Source: Corynebacterium sp.
GTDB taxonomy: Bacteria > Actinomycetota > Actinomycetes > Mycobacteriales > Mycobacteriaceae
Reading direction: 5' to 3'
Assembly: GCF_030532325.1 (NCBI RefSeq)
Contig: NZ_JAUNLS010000002.1
Location: 133,342-197,341 of the forward strand
Length of the DNA: 64,000 nt
Made by a program: the position numbers and the translations under genes. Below are positions 1 to 6,406 of the stretch, piece after piece; the stretch's first letter is position 1; every line of letters begins with the position of its first letter. The notes under the pieces were generated by a model that did no database searches, was not told where the DNA came from, and saw only the letters and a program-made list of their open reading frames with translations.

Positions 1-465
1 ATTGGCCAGATCCAATCCAAGAAGGCCAATCACGTGGCGCGCTGGGCGCACAGCGTGCACTCCTTGGACTCGGAAAAGCTCGCGCGCGGCCTCGACAGGG
101 GAGTGGCACTGGCCAAGGAGCGCGGCCAGCGCGAGGACGGTCTTCCGGTGTTCATCCAAGTCTCCGCGGACGGCGATACCGCGCGCGGCGGCTGCCCCGT
201 TGACGGAGTCTTCGAGCTCGCGGATCTGGTGGAAGAACTGGAGAATCTGCAGCTGCGCGGCCTGATGGTTGTCCCGCCTCTCGACGCCGACCCCGGCGAG
301 GTCTTTGGACAGGTCAGGGCGCTGGCGGAGGAGGTTGCTACGCGCTGTGGGCACCCCATGCTGCTATCCGCAGGAATGAGCGGGGACATGGCCGAGGCCA
401 TTGCGCACGGCAGCGATATTGTGCGTGTCGGAACCGGGATTATGGGGCCGCGGCCACTAGGTTAG
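1..465 (+). CDS. YggS-family PLP homeostasis protein (5' truncated by window)
   Basis: The last 154 residues of a pyridoxal-phosphate-binding protein of the YggS/YlmE/PROSC family (alanine racemase-like TIM barrel, thought to buffer cytosolic PLP). The fragment opens with IGQIQSKKAN, the family's G-x-I/L-Q-x-N/K-K motif, and ends with SAGMSGDMAEAIAHGSDIVRVGTGIMG, split here as the phosphate-binding SAGMSGD and the terminal R-V-G-T-x-I-x-G signature. Family members are about 230 residues, so roughly a third lies upstream of base 1, including the PLP lysine. It precedes sepF by about 100 bp, as in the ftsZ-yfiH-yggS-sepF-yggT-divIVA order of actinobacteria. The family call is secure; the exact physiological role in this genus is inferred. 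Confidence 0.93.
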   Translation: MGQIQSKKANHVARWAHSVHSLDSEKLARGLDRGVALAKERGQREDGLPVFIQVSADGDTARGGCPVDGVFELADLVEELENLQLRGLMVVPPLDADPGEVFGQVRALAEEVATRCGHPMLLSAGMSGDMAEAIAHGSDIVRVGTGIMGPRPLG

Positions 466-567
466 TGGGCAACGCAAAAGCGCATCACACCAGTGTTATT
501 CACTTCTGTTTCACGTCTGTTTCAGGAGTTAAAAACGTTCACATTCTAGGTCAGAGGGAGACCCACA

Positions 568-996
568 ATGTCTTTAATCGATAGGACGAAAGAGTTCTTC
601 GGGCTGGGCCCGATGGACATCGACGCCGATGATCCGTACTACGCAGACGATCGCGGTTACACCGCGCCTTCCTACGGCAACGCCTACGAGCAGCCGGCTG
701 AGGAAGCAAACTTCGCGCCGACCATCGTGGCTTTGTCCGTAGTCTCCTTCAACGATGCAGCCAAGGTGGGCGCCCCGTTCCGCGACGGCGACGCCGTGGT
801 CTTCGAGCTCACCGACGCCGAGCGCCCCGCCGCCAAGCGCTTCGTGGACTTCGCCGCCGGCCTGTGCTTCGCGCTGGAAGGCCGCATGATGAACCTGACC
901 AAGGGCATGGACACCAACCGCAAGGTCTTTGCCATCGTGCCCAAGGGCGCTGACATCTCCACCCTGGAGCTTGAGCGCGCTGCGCACCTGCGCTAA
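568..996 (+). CDS. sepF: Cell division protein SepF
   Basis: A 142-residue SepF, the cytoplasmic FtsZ membrane anchor and ring organiser. The N-terminal MSLIDRTKEFFGLG is the short amphipathic membrane-targeting helix. An acidic, Tyr-rich linker (about residues 15-50) follows, then the compact SepF domain from about residue 51 to the end, with the conserved VVFELTDAERPAAKRFVDF helix region and a FAIVP strand near the C-terminus. A GGGAG-like Shine-Dalgarno lies about 10 nt before the ATG. It sits between yggS and yggT, the normal actinobacterial position, and is followed by a strong hairpin. In actinobacteria lacking FtsA and ZipA, SepF is the expected FtsZ anchor. Confidence 0.96.
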   Translation: MSLIDRTKEFFGLGPMDIDADDPYYADDRGYTAPSYGNAYEQPAEEANFAPTIVALSVVSFNDAAKVGAPFRDGDAVVFELTDAERPAAKRFVDFAAGLCFALEGRMMNLTKGMDTNRKVFAIVPKGADISTLELERAAHLR

Positions 997-1020
997 GGCC
1001 CCGGCTTAACTTTTTCCGAA

Positions 1021-1056
1021 CGCCGCTTCCCCCAAGTGTTGGTGGGGGAGGCGGCG
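1021..1056 (+). terminator. Hairpin terminator after sepF
   Basis: A 14-bp stem (arms 1021-1034 and 1043-1056, with one G-T pair) and an 8-nt loop lie 25 bp after the sepF stop, followed by TTTGTGTG. The T tract is short, so it may terminate only partly before yggT, whose start is 57 bp on. Confidence 0.7.
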
Positions 1057-1112
1057 TTTGTGTGTGGGGCCGACTCCCACCGGCGGGGGTAATTCCGATA
1101 GGCTCGTGTGCT

Positions 1113-1415
1113 GTGAATACCCTAGGTTCGATTTTGTTGGTCCTCCTGAGCCTCTACTCGTGGATTCTGGTGGCGCGCATCATCATTGAGATGATTCAGT
1201 CCTTCTCCCGCGAGTTCAACCCGCCGCGCTGGTTCATGATGGTGGCTGAGGTGCTCTTTGTGCTCACGGATCCGCCGGTCAAGGCGCTGCGCAAGGTGAT
1301 TCCGCCGCTGCGGATGGGCGGGGTGGCACTCGATGTGTCCATCATCGTGCTCTTCCTGCTGATCGCCTTTCTTTCCCGGCTTGTTGCCTGGATTTTCTTT
1401 GGCCCAATGGCCTAG
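1113..1415 (+). CDS. YggT family membrane protein
   Basis: A 100-residue YggT-family integral membrane protein, taking the GTG at 1113 (V-N-T-L-G-S-I) as start; the open frame runs further upstream but into sepF terminator DNA. Two hydrophobic helices are visible at about residues 4-26 and 72-96, separated by an amphipathic stretch with FNPPRWF and TDPPVKALRKVIPP, the paired P-rich motif typical of YggT. The gene lies between sepF and wag31 as in other actinobacteria, suggesting a link to division or osmotic tolerance, but the molecular function is unknown. No convincing Shine-Dalgarno is visible. Confidence 0.88.
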   Translation: MNTLGSILLVLLSLYSWILVARIIIEMIQSFSREFNPPRWFMMVAEVLFVLTDPPVKALRKVIPPLRMGGVALDVSIIVLFLLIAFLSRLVAWIFFGPMA

Positions 1416-1493
1416 ACAACGGCTTGCGGGTGTACTAAACCCTATTGTTAACGTTGAGGCTTAAAGCTCCGTTAGATAATGTGGGCTTTTGGT

Positions 1494-1499
1494 TACAAT
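1494..1499 (+). promoter_or_regulatory. Putative -10 element for wag31
   Basis: TACAAT preceded by GGT resembles the corynebacterial -10 (TANANT) about 120 bp before the wag31 start; a second TAGATAAT lies 20 bp upstream. No good -35 is visible. This would leave a 5' UTR over 100 nt containing no recognisable motif. Confidence 0.4.
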
Positions 1500-1617
1500 G
1501 ATTAAGAGCAATCCGTATTATTAACCGCATATGTTCCTTGTGGGCGCGGCCTTAGGTCTCGTCTCCAGCTCCTAGACCTTCTAAGGGCTGTCCGATCTGA
1601 AGGGGAAGAGAAAGTCA

Positions 1618-2739
1618 ATGCCACTGTCACCAGCTGATGTACACAACGTCGCTTTCAGCAAGCCGCCGATTGGCAAGCGTGGCTACAACGAAGATGAGGT
1701 CGATCAGTTCCTCGACCTCGTTGAGGACACCCTTGCCCAGCTTCAGGATGAAAACGATGACCTGCAGGCTCAGGTAGATGAGCTGCAACAGGGCCAGGCA
1801 TCCGGTGCCGCTGCCGGCGCCAAGGGCGCTGATGAGGCCGCCATCCGCAAGGAAGTGGAGAGCAAGCTGCGCGCGGAGTACGAGTCCAAGCTGGCTGACT
1901 CCAAGAATGAGGTAGCCAAGGCCAAGGAGGAGACCCGCCGCGCCCAGGAGCAGGCCAAGGCAGAGCAGGCTAAGGCCGCTCAGGCTGCGCAGGCGTCCAA
2001 GGCTCCGGCTGCTGGCGCGCAGGCTAACGACGCCGAACTCAAGGCCGCCCGCGAGGAGGCTGCCGCCGCCAAGCGCGAGCTGGAGGCCGCCAAGCGCGAT
2101 CTCGAGTCCACCCGCAAGGAGCTGGATGAGGCCAAGAAGTCCGGCGGTGCCAAGGCCGCCGCGGCTGCCACCACCGGCGCAGCTGCCGCCAAGGGCGCTG
2201 AGGGTGCCGCCACCCCGGATACCCACATGCAGGCCGCCCGCGTTCTGGGCATGGCGCAGGAGATGGCTGATCGCCTCACCTCCGAGGCCCGCGCGGAGTC
2301 TGACGCCATGCTGGCTGAGGCTCGCAGCGCTGCTGAGAAGCAGCTTTCCGAGGCCGACAGCCGCTCCAAGGCCCAGCTTGCCGACGCCCAAAAGCGCTAC
2401 GACGCCCAGCTGCTCGACGCCGACAACCGCTCCAAGAAGCTGGTGTCTGACGCCGAAGCTAAGGCCAAGCAGACCGAGGCTGACGCCACCTCCCGCGCTG
2501 AGGCTCAGATCCGCCAGGCTGAGGAGAAGGCCGCTGCCCTGCAGGCCGATGCTGAGAAGAAGCACACCGAGGTTATGAACACGGTCAAGCAGCAGCAGAC
2601 CGCTCTGGAGGCACGCATCTCCGAGCTGCGCACCTTCGAGCGCGAGTACCGCACCCGCCTGAAGACCCTGCTGGAGTCCCAGCTGGAGGAGCTGGCCACC
2701 CGCGGCACCGCTGCCCCGAATGGCGAGGGTGTCAAGTAA
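1618..2739 (+). CDS. wag31: DivIVA / Wag31 polar growth scaffold
   Basis: A 373-residue DivIVA-family coiled-coil protein, the pole-localised scaffold that directs apical cell-wall growth in Corynebacteriales. Residues 1-60 form the DivIVA lipid-binding domain ([20 protein letters not shown], then [18 protein letters not shown]). A low-complexity Ala/Lys/Glu stretch rich in KAA and AQA repeats follows (about 65-205), then a long heptad-rich segment with repeated [13 protein letters not shown] units (about 210-350). The length suits corynebacterial DivIVA (about 350-370). An AGGGGAAGAG Shine-Dalgarno precedes the ATG. It ends the division cluster and is followed by a clear intrinsic terminator. 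Confidence 0.97.
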   Translation: MPLSPADVHNVAFSKPPIGKRGYNEDEVDQFLDLVEDTLAQLQDENDDLQAQVDELQQGQASGAAAGAKGADEAAIRKEVESKLRAEYESKLADSKNEVAKAKEETRRAQEQAKAEQAKAAQAAQASKAPAAGAQANDAELKAAREEAAAAKRELEAAKRDLESTRKELDEAKKSGGAKAAAAATTGAAAAKGAEGAATPDTHMQAARVLGMAQEMADRLTSEARAESDAMLAEARSAAEKQLSEADSRSKAQLADAQKRYDAQLLDADNRSKKLVSDAEAKAKQTEADATSRAEAQIRQAEEKAAALQADAEKKHTEVMNTVKQQQTALEARISELRTFEREYRTRLKTLLESQLEELATRGTAAPNGEGVK

Positions 2740-2770
2740 GAGAGCCTCCGTCTACTCAGGCTGAGAAGCG

Positions 2771-2798
2771 ATAGCGTCCCTTCGGGGGCGCTATTTTT
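2771..2798 (+). terminator. Intrinsic terminator after wag31
   Basis: ATAGCGTCCC, a TTCG loop and GGGGGCGCTAT form a near-perfect stem with a stable tetraloop, followed directly by a T5 run. It lies 32 bp after the wag31 stop and closes the division operon. Confidence 0.9.
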
Positions 2799-2900
2799 CT
2801 TTGCGCGTCACAAGTGTCGCAGTCTTCGCGGGCGCTCCGGACGCGGACACATATGCCTTCACGCGCTAAATCGAACCTTCCCGTTTTCAATAGAGTGTCG

Positions 2901-4063
2901 TTAACCCGGTTGGGTCCGTGCGCGCGGTGGCCCCGCGAGCTGAGGCCGGCCTCGGCCTGCTTCGGCTCGCCGCGCACAGGGTAGGGTGCTCCCAGCTTCA
3001 AATAGACCCTCGGATTGGGTGCGTGTGGGGCGTGATTTTGAAGCTGGGAGTCGGTGGGGAGGCTGCCTGGGTTGCTGGAGCCAGATGTGCTCTTGCCAGG
3101 CGTCGATGCCGCCGCGCAGGGAGTAGATGTTGCTGAAGCCGCGGGTGCGCAGGGCCTCGACTGCTTGGGAATCGCGCAGGCCGCTGGCGCAGTAGAGGAC
3201 GGCGAGGTCCTCAGAGTTTAGAGGGTGGCCGGCGAGGATGTCATCGAGCGAATGGTGCTGCGATCCGGGGATGAGGGAGGCGGCGCGTTCGGGGGAGATG
3301 CGGACCTCGATGAGCGTGGTGCTCTCTGGGAAGTCGCGGACGTCGGTGGGGTTGTCAGCGCGCGCCGGGGTGGCGCCGCCTGCGCGCACGGGGATGTACT
3401 CCCAGGTCCCGGCGAGGGAATTGTAGTAGCCCAGCGTGCCGATGAGTGGGGCGCCGATGCCCGTGAGGAGCTTGAGCGCTTCGACGGCTAGGGCGGAGCC
3501 AGCGACGCCGACGACTGGTCACATCACACCAGCCTGCGAGCAGGAAGGTACCTGCGGATCGGTGGAAAAGAGGTCCTCGTAGACCGGGCCGTGGCCGGAA
3601 TGGAAGACGGTGAGCTGTGCGTCGTATCCCAGAAGCGAGGCCTACACGTGCGGAATGCCCAGCTCATGGACGGCCCAGGCGGCTAGGCGGCGGGAGTAGA
3701 AGTTTTCGGTGCCGTCGATGATAAGGTCAGCGCCGCGCAGCTGGTCGAGGGCGTTATCGGCTGTCGGGCGCGAGAACTGCTTTACGGTGCACTCGGGGTC
3801 GAGGGCGTTTAAGGTTTCGGCGGCGGATTCGGTTTTGGGCTGGCCTACGGTCGCCGTGCTGTGGATGACCTGGCGGTGCAGGTTGGAGGGGAAACGGTGG
3901 CGTCATCGGAAAGCAGGATGTGGCCCACTCCCGCCCTGGCTAGGTAAAGCAGGGCAGGTGAGCCGAGGCCACCGGCGCCGATGACTGCGACGGTGGCGTT
4001 AACCAGGAGCTTCTGTGTGTCAGTTCTTTACAAGGCTTCCTGTCGTGCGTAGCGTGAACTCAT
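2901..4063 (-). pseudogene. moeB: Decayed moeB/thiF-rhodanese gene
   Basis: The remains of a MoeB/ThiF-type E1-like adenylyltransferase with a C-terminal rhodanese domain (MoeZ-like, about 385 residues when intact), which activates sulfur-carrier proteins in molybdopterin or thiamine synthesis. Starting at the ATG at 4063 the text reads MSSRYARQEAL, then a TAA (4030-4028), then the nucleotide-binding AVIGAGGLGSPALLYLA. One base is missing near 3886-3893, where S-N-L-H-R-Q should be read. Further stops are TAG at 3644-3642 (expected Trp) and TGA at 3521-3519 (expected Gly). The rhodanese part from 3389 down is open and keeps CASGLRDSQAV with its putative active-site Cys, but its C-terminus runs into unrelated sequence up to 2901. 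Three stops plus a frameshift make this a true pseudogene rather than a sequencing slip. Confidence 0.9.
2989..3050. repeat. 14-bp perfect inverted repeat
   Basis: CTCCCAGCTTCAAA (2989-3002) and its exact complement (3037-3050) enclose 34 bp, at the point where the rhodanese frame of the moeB remnant loses recognisable homology. No T tract follows on either strand, so it is not a standard terminator. Confidence 0.75.
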
Positions 4064-4335
4064 CCTGAAGTCCTCCGAGCTTTTCCTGGGCCTGCCTTGA
4101 TTTCAACAACTCCTTGTGGCGGGATTCTGAATCCAAATCTCCCTGGCACTCTCAAGGCGTCGCAACTCCATAGTTAAGAGCTACTTAACTCTTATTTACC
4201 CTTTTTGATAGATACACCAATTTGGCCACAGTACCCGCATGAGTACTGTGGCCAAATTTTGGAGGACAGTTTCGCAAGATCCTATCACTTTTTATCAAGT
4301 GATTAATGGACTGCTAGCTCCACTTAAAACACCGA
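4064..4335. other. AT-rich intergenic stretch with dyads
   Basis: No convincing gene is present between the moeB remnant start and the end of the immunity-like gene. It holds AGTTAAG-N5-CTTAACT near 4172 and the long inverted repeat at 4219-4258. Base composition drops sharply here relative to the flanking core genes. Confidence 0.6.
4219..4258. repeat. 16-bp perfect inverted repeat
   Basis: AATTTGGCCACAGTAC (4219-4234) and its exact complement (4243-4258) are separated by 8 bp, then TTTTGG on the plus strand. It lies just beyond the 3' end of the minus-strand toxin/immunity-like pair and could terminate that transcript or be a trace of a mobile-element end. Neither role is proven. Confidence 0.8.
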
Positions 4336-4692
4336 TCATGCCGCTGCTCGACGAAAGACTAAATGGTAATTGGGCCAGAAAAAGTAGCAGATGGCTAGGA
4401 ACACCACGACTATTCGCCCAACCAAGCTAGGGAAGAAAGCTGTAATAGCTATCGTTGCAGCAAAGAGGAAAATGGAGCGCACACGATGCATCCAAGGAGA
4501 TACCGCTTTTTCACCCATGATCATGGAAATACCAAAAAGGATTACTCCCAATATTGAATAGATCCACAAATATTCAGAATTGAAAAAGTGTTCAACTCCA
4601 TGTTCCTCAATAATGTCCGAGGGGAATATAGTGACAAAAGCCCACAGAGATTCTGGAAAGCGAATAAACTTTGGATCTTTATCCATCTGCAT
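4336..4692 (-). CDS. Small three-helix membrane protein, putative immunity protein
   Basis: A 118-residue protein that I do not recognise as a named family. A charged N-terminus (MQMDKDPKFIRF) precedes hydrophobic segments at about residues 42-60 (WIYSILGVILFGISMIMG), 71-90 (IFLFAATIAITAFFPSLV) and 92-110 (IVVVFLAICYFFWPNY), ending in RRAAA. Its ATG overlaps the TAA of the upstream bacteriocin-like frame (TAATG), with AGGA 6-7 nt before it, so the two should be translationally coupled. A small polytopic protein directly coupled to a secreted hydrophobic peptide is the usual layout of bacteriocin immunity genes; that function is inference from context only. Base composition is low-GC compared with the neighbouring core genes, which suggests acquisition. 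Confidence 0.72.
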   Translation of the reverse strand: MQMDKDPKFIRFPESLWAFVTIFPSDIIEEHGVEHFFNSEYLWIYSILGVILFGISMIMGEKAVSPWMHRVRSIFLFAATIAITAFFPSLVGRIVVVFLAICYFFWPNYHLVFRRAAA

Positions 4693-5344
4693 TAGTCATC
4701 CTCAATCTTTGCGGTAATTGGCGGAAACCCCCACTTAGAGTACCGGGTAATACCTTTGCCCTGCGCGACTGCCTCTGTGATCTTAGCAGCAAGATCGACA
4801 AAGTAAGCTGCTCCAAGAAGGCCGGCAGCGCCAGAAATAGCAGCTCCGATCGGCCCGCCTGATATAGCACCCCAAGCAAAGAATGCCGCCTCAAGAGCAG
4901 CTGGCCCTTCCATTGCTGCTGCGGTAAGAGTTGCAGCCGCCCCAACCTTCAGATCGTCATTTGATATGTGGCCGAGCTTGTGATCGTATGTAGTAACAAT
5001 TTTTGGCTCGTTTTCCTTGTGCTGAACAATGCTTTCATCCTCAGCAAGCACTGAGTGGAAAAACTGACATCTTTGTCTTCGAAACCATAATCACTACGGA
5101 GCTGTTCGTCGTTGAGATCGGACTTGAGGTTGCCCTGATCGTCGTAATGAATATGTTCACCGACGTTACTAATTAGTTCAAGCTGCTTCTTCTCTTCAGG
5201 AGTGATCTCCTTAAGAGACCTATCAAATTGCTCTTCGGACCAAACAGGAGTTTTCTCTGCTTGTTCAACCGTTTCGGCAGAAGCTGCGGGGGCAATACCT
5301 GCAGTGAGTAGAGATGCAATTGTCAGAAGTGCGACTCGACTCAT
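4692..5344 (-). pseudogene. Secreted bacteriocin-like precursor with a one-base frameshift
   Basis: Two overlapping frames read as one protein if a T5 run (plus-strand A5, 5059-5063) is restored to six. The reconstructed product is about 217 residues. Residues 1-23 are a Sec signal peptide (MSRVALLTIASLLTAGIAPA, then ASA as cleavage site). A charged helical stretch (about 24-95) contains EEQFDRSLKEITPEEKKQLE. A linker with VTTYDHKLGHISNDD follows, then a Gly/Ala-rich double hydrophobic segment (about 145-192; AAMEGPAALEAAFFAWGAIS and GGPIGAAISGAAGLLGAAYF) and a short polar tail. GAAGGG lies 7 nt before the ATG at 5344. As sequenced, the first frame leaves the conserved reading after residue 95 and runs on to 4949. 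The layout resembles Sec-exported hydrophobic toxins such as SdpC, but no residue-level homology is claimed. It could be genuinely inactive, phase-variable or a sequencing error. Confidence 0.65.
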
Positions 5345-5381
5345 GATAGAACCCTTCTGTATCGATAGGCGGAGCAGCGCT

Positions 5382-5387
5382 ATGATA
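5382..5387 (-). promoter_or_regulatory. Putative -10 for the bacteriocin-like operon
   Basis: On the minus strand TGTATCAT places TATCAT about 38 bp before the ATG at 5344, giving a short leader that includes the GAAGGG ribosome-binding site. No clear -35 is visible. Confidence 0.4.
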
Positions 5388-5395
5388 CACACCAC

Positions 5396-5953
5396 CCTGG
5401 CATCTCGCTTCTCAGATGAGCCACACCCTACAGCATGTGGAATACTCCATCGCTGATGGAATGAGAATTGCGGGATTTCCGATGTCTCATAGATGAGAGT
5501 TCTCGCCTGTGATGGGTTCTATCACCGGGTGGGAACAGGGGCTAACCGTATTTTCAACACCCCTGTTTTCGGATTTGATTGGGGGCAAGATTCTTTCAAT
5601 TAAACGTTTGTGTATGAATCATCTTCAATTCCGTCGTCTAAAACCGGACATCTTTACGCTAGGTAAGGTCAGGGTTTTAGTGGCGCTTCACTTCAAGCTT
5701 TCCATTTAACTGGTTTAATGAACGCGTGCTGAAAACGGGAATGTTCGATTTTGCGCCTGAAGGCTACTATCTCTGCGCAGAGGGCGGGTCCTAAGCGTGA
5801 GGGCCCTATGTGTGCGGGTCCTAAGCGCGCGCGCGCCGAGCGCACACTATCGCCGCTGGCACACTCTGTGTAAGGTTTGGGGAGGTAAGGTGTGGGGAGT
5901 GTAGTGGAACCGGTCCGGAGCGGGCCGGCACAAGGCTCCTGAAGGAGGCCAAG
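5396..5953. other. Gene-poor region between the accessory block and the 74-aa membrane gene
   Basis: No supportable gene is present in these 558 bp. The first 300 bp are AT-rich and contain a hairpin AACAGGGG (5534-5541) / CCCCTGTT (5560-5567) followed by TTCGG, possibly a terminator. The last 200 bp are GC-rich, with a 14-bp direct repeat (5784-5797 and 5814-5827) and an alternating GC tract. Composition changes abruptly near 5750, which may mark the edge of the inserted DNA. Confidence 0.6.
5784..5827. repeat. Pair of 14-bp direct repeats
   Basis: GCGGGTCCTAAGCG occurs at 5784-5797 and again at 5814-5827, a 30-bp period, near the composition boundary between the AT-rich block and core DNA. 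It may be an insertion scar or a protein-binding site; neither is shown. Confidence 0.7.
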
Positions 5954-6178
5954 ATGCTCGTTGCGGCGCTGTTGCTCGCGTTTGTTGCCTTCGTCGCGTT
6001 TGTGTACTACATCATGAGCGGCTCGACGGTGGCGCTGATCGCCCTGTTCGTGGCCACGGGTGTGGGCTTGGTGCTTTTTGTGCTGGATACCTTCAGCAAG
6101 CGGCGTAAGCGCAGCGGTGAGGAGGGCCTCGCCGAGGAGCTAGGGGAGCAGCTCGTCCTGCCGGATCCGGAACGCTAG
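5954..6178 (+). CDS. Small two-helix membrane protein
   Basis: A 74-residue protein with two hydrophobic helices (about 2-20 and 25-45), then KRRKRSGEEGLAEELGEQ, a basic then acidic cytoplasmic tail. A strong GAAGGAGG Shine-Dalgarno lies 5-6 nt before the ATG, which supports this start. A small membrane protein between divIVA and ileS also occurs in C. glutamicum, so this looks like core DNA beyond the accessory block. The function is unknown. Confidence 0.85.
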   Translation: MLVAALLLAFVAFVAFVYYIMSGSTVALIALFVATGVGLVLFVLDTFSKRRKRSGEEGLAEELGEQLVLPDPER

Positions 6179-6199
6179 ACTCACCCGCAGTGCGCGGGG

Positions 6200-6205
6200 T
6201 ATAAT
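6200..6205 (+). promoter_or_regulatory. -10 element of the ileS T-box transcript
   Basis: A perfect TATAAT directly precedes the T-box leader; transcription would start near 6212. The matching -35 is poor, as is common in corynebacteria. Confidence 0.75.
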
Positions 6206-6211
6206 CTTCCA

Positions 6212-6406
6212 CCGTATGCACTGAGCCGGCAATCACCGGGGAGCATCTCGGAAGAACGCCAGCCTAGCTGGTCAGTAGAACCGAGCGGGTGGGACCGAAA
6301 TCTCCTTCACTACAGCAACGAAGTGGGCGTCGTCAAGGCGCCAAGCAGGGTGGTACCGCGTGCCCATGGCGCGTCCCTGCACCCCACCGAGTGAAGGAAG
6401 ATTTTT
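6212..6406 (+). ncRNA. ileS T-box riboswitch, translational type
   Basis: The hallmark AGGGTGGTACCGCG lies at 6347-6360. Its TGGT bulge would pair with the ACCA end of uncharged tRNA-Ile. GCAGGG (6345-6350) pairs with CCCTGC (6375-6380) to close the antisequestrator around it. Upstream, ATC (6232-6234, or alternatively 6245-6247) in a short stem I is a plausible Ile specifier. TCCTTCAC (6303-6310) is exactly complementary to GTGAAGGA (6391-6398), which contains the ileS ribosome-binding site. No T-rich terminator is present. This matches the actinobacterial class that regulates translation by hiding the Shine-Dalgarno; the precise switching pairs are inferred. Confidence 0.92.

Noticed and set aside
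4239..4430. 63-aa plus-strand frame beginning inside the 16-bp inverted repeat
   Set aside because: No ribosome-binding site, overlaps the 3' end of the membrane-protein gene on the other strand, and resembles no transposase or other family that I know.
4692..5344. Assignment of the precursor to the lactococcin 972 or circular bacteriocin families
   Set aside because: No matching sequence signature and no maturation or transporter genes nearby; only the general layout resembles a bacteriocin.
5509..5709. 66-aa plus-strand frame in the AT-rich stretch
   Set aside because: No Shine-Dalgarno or promoter, unremarkable composition, and it contains a hairpin better read as a terminator.
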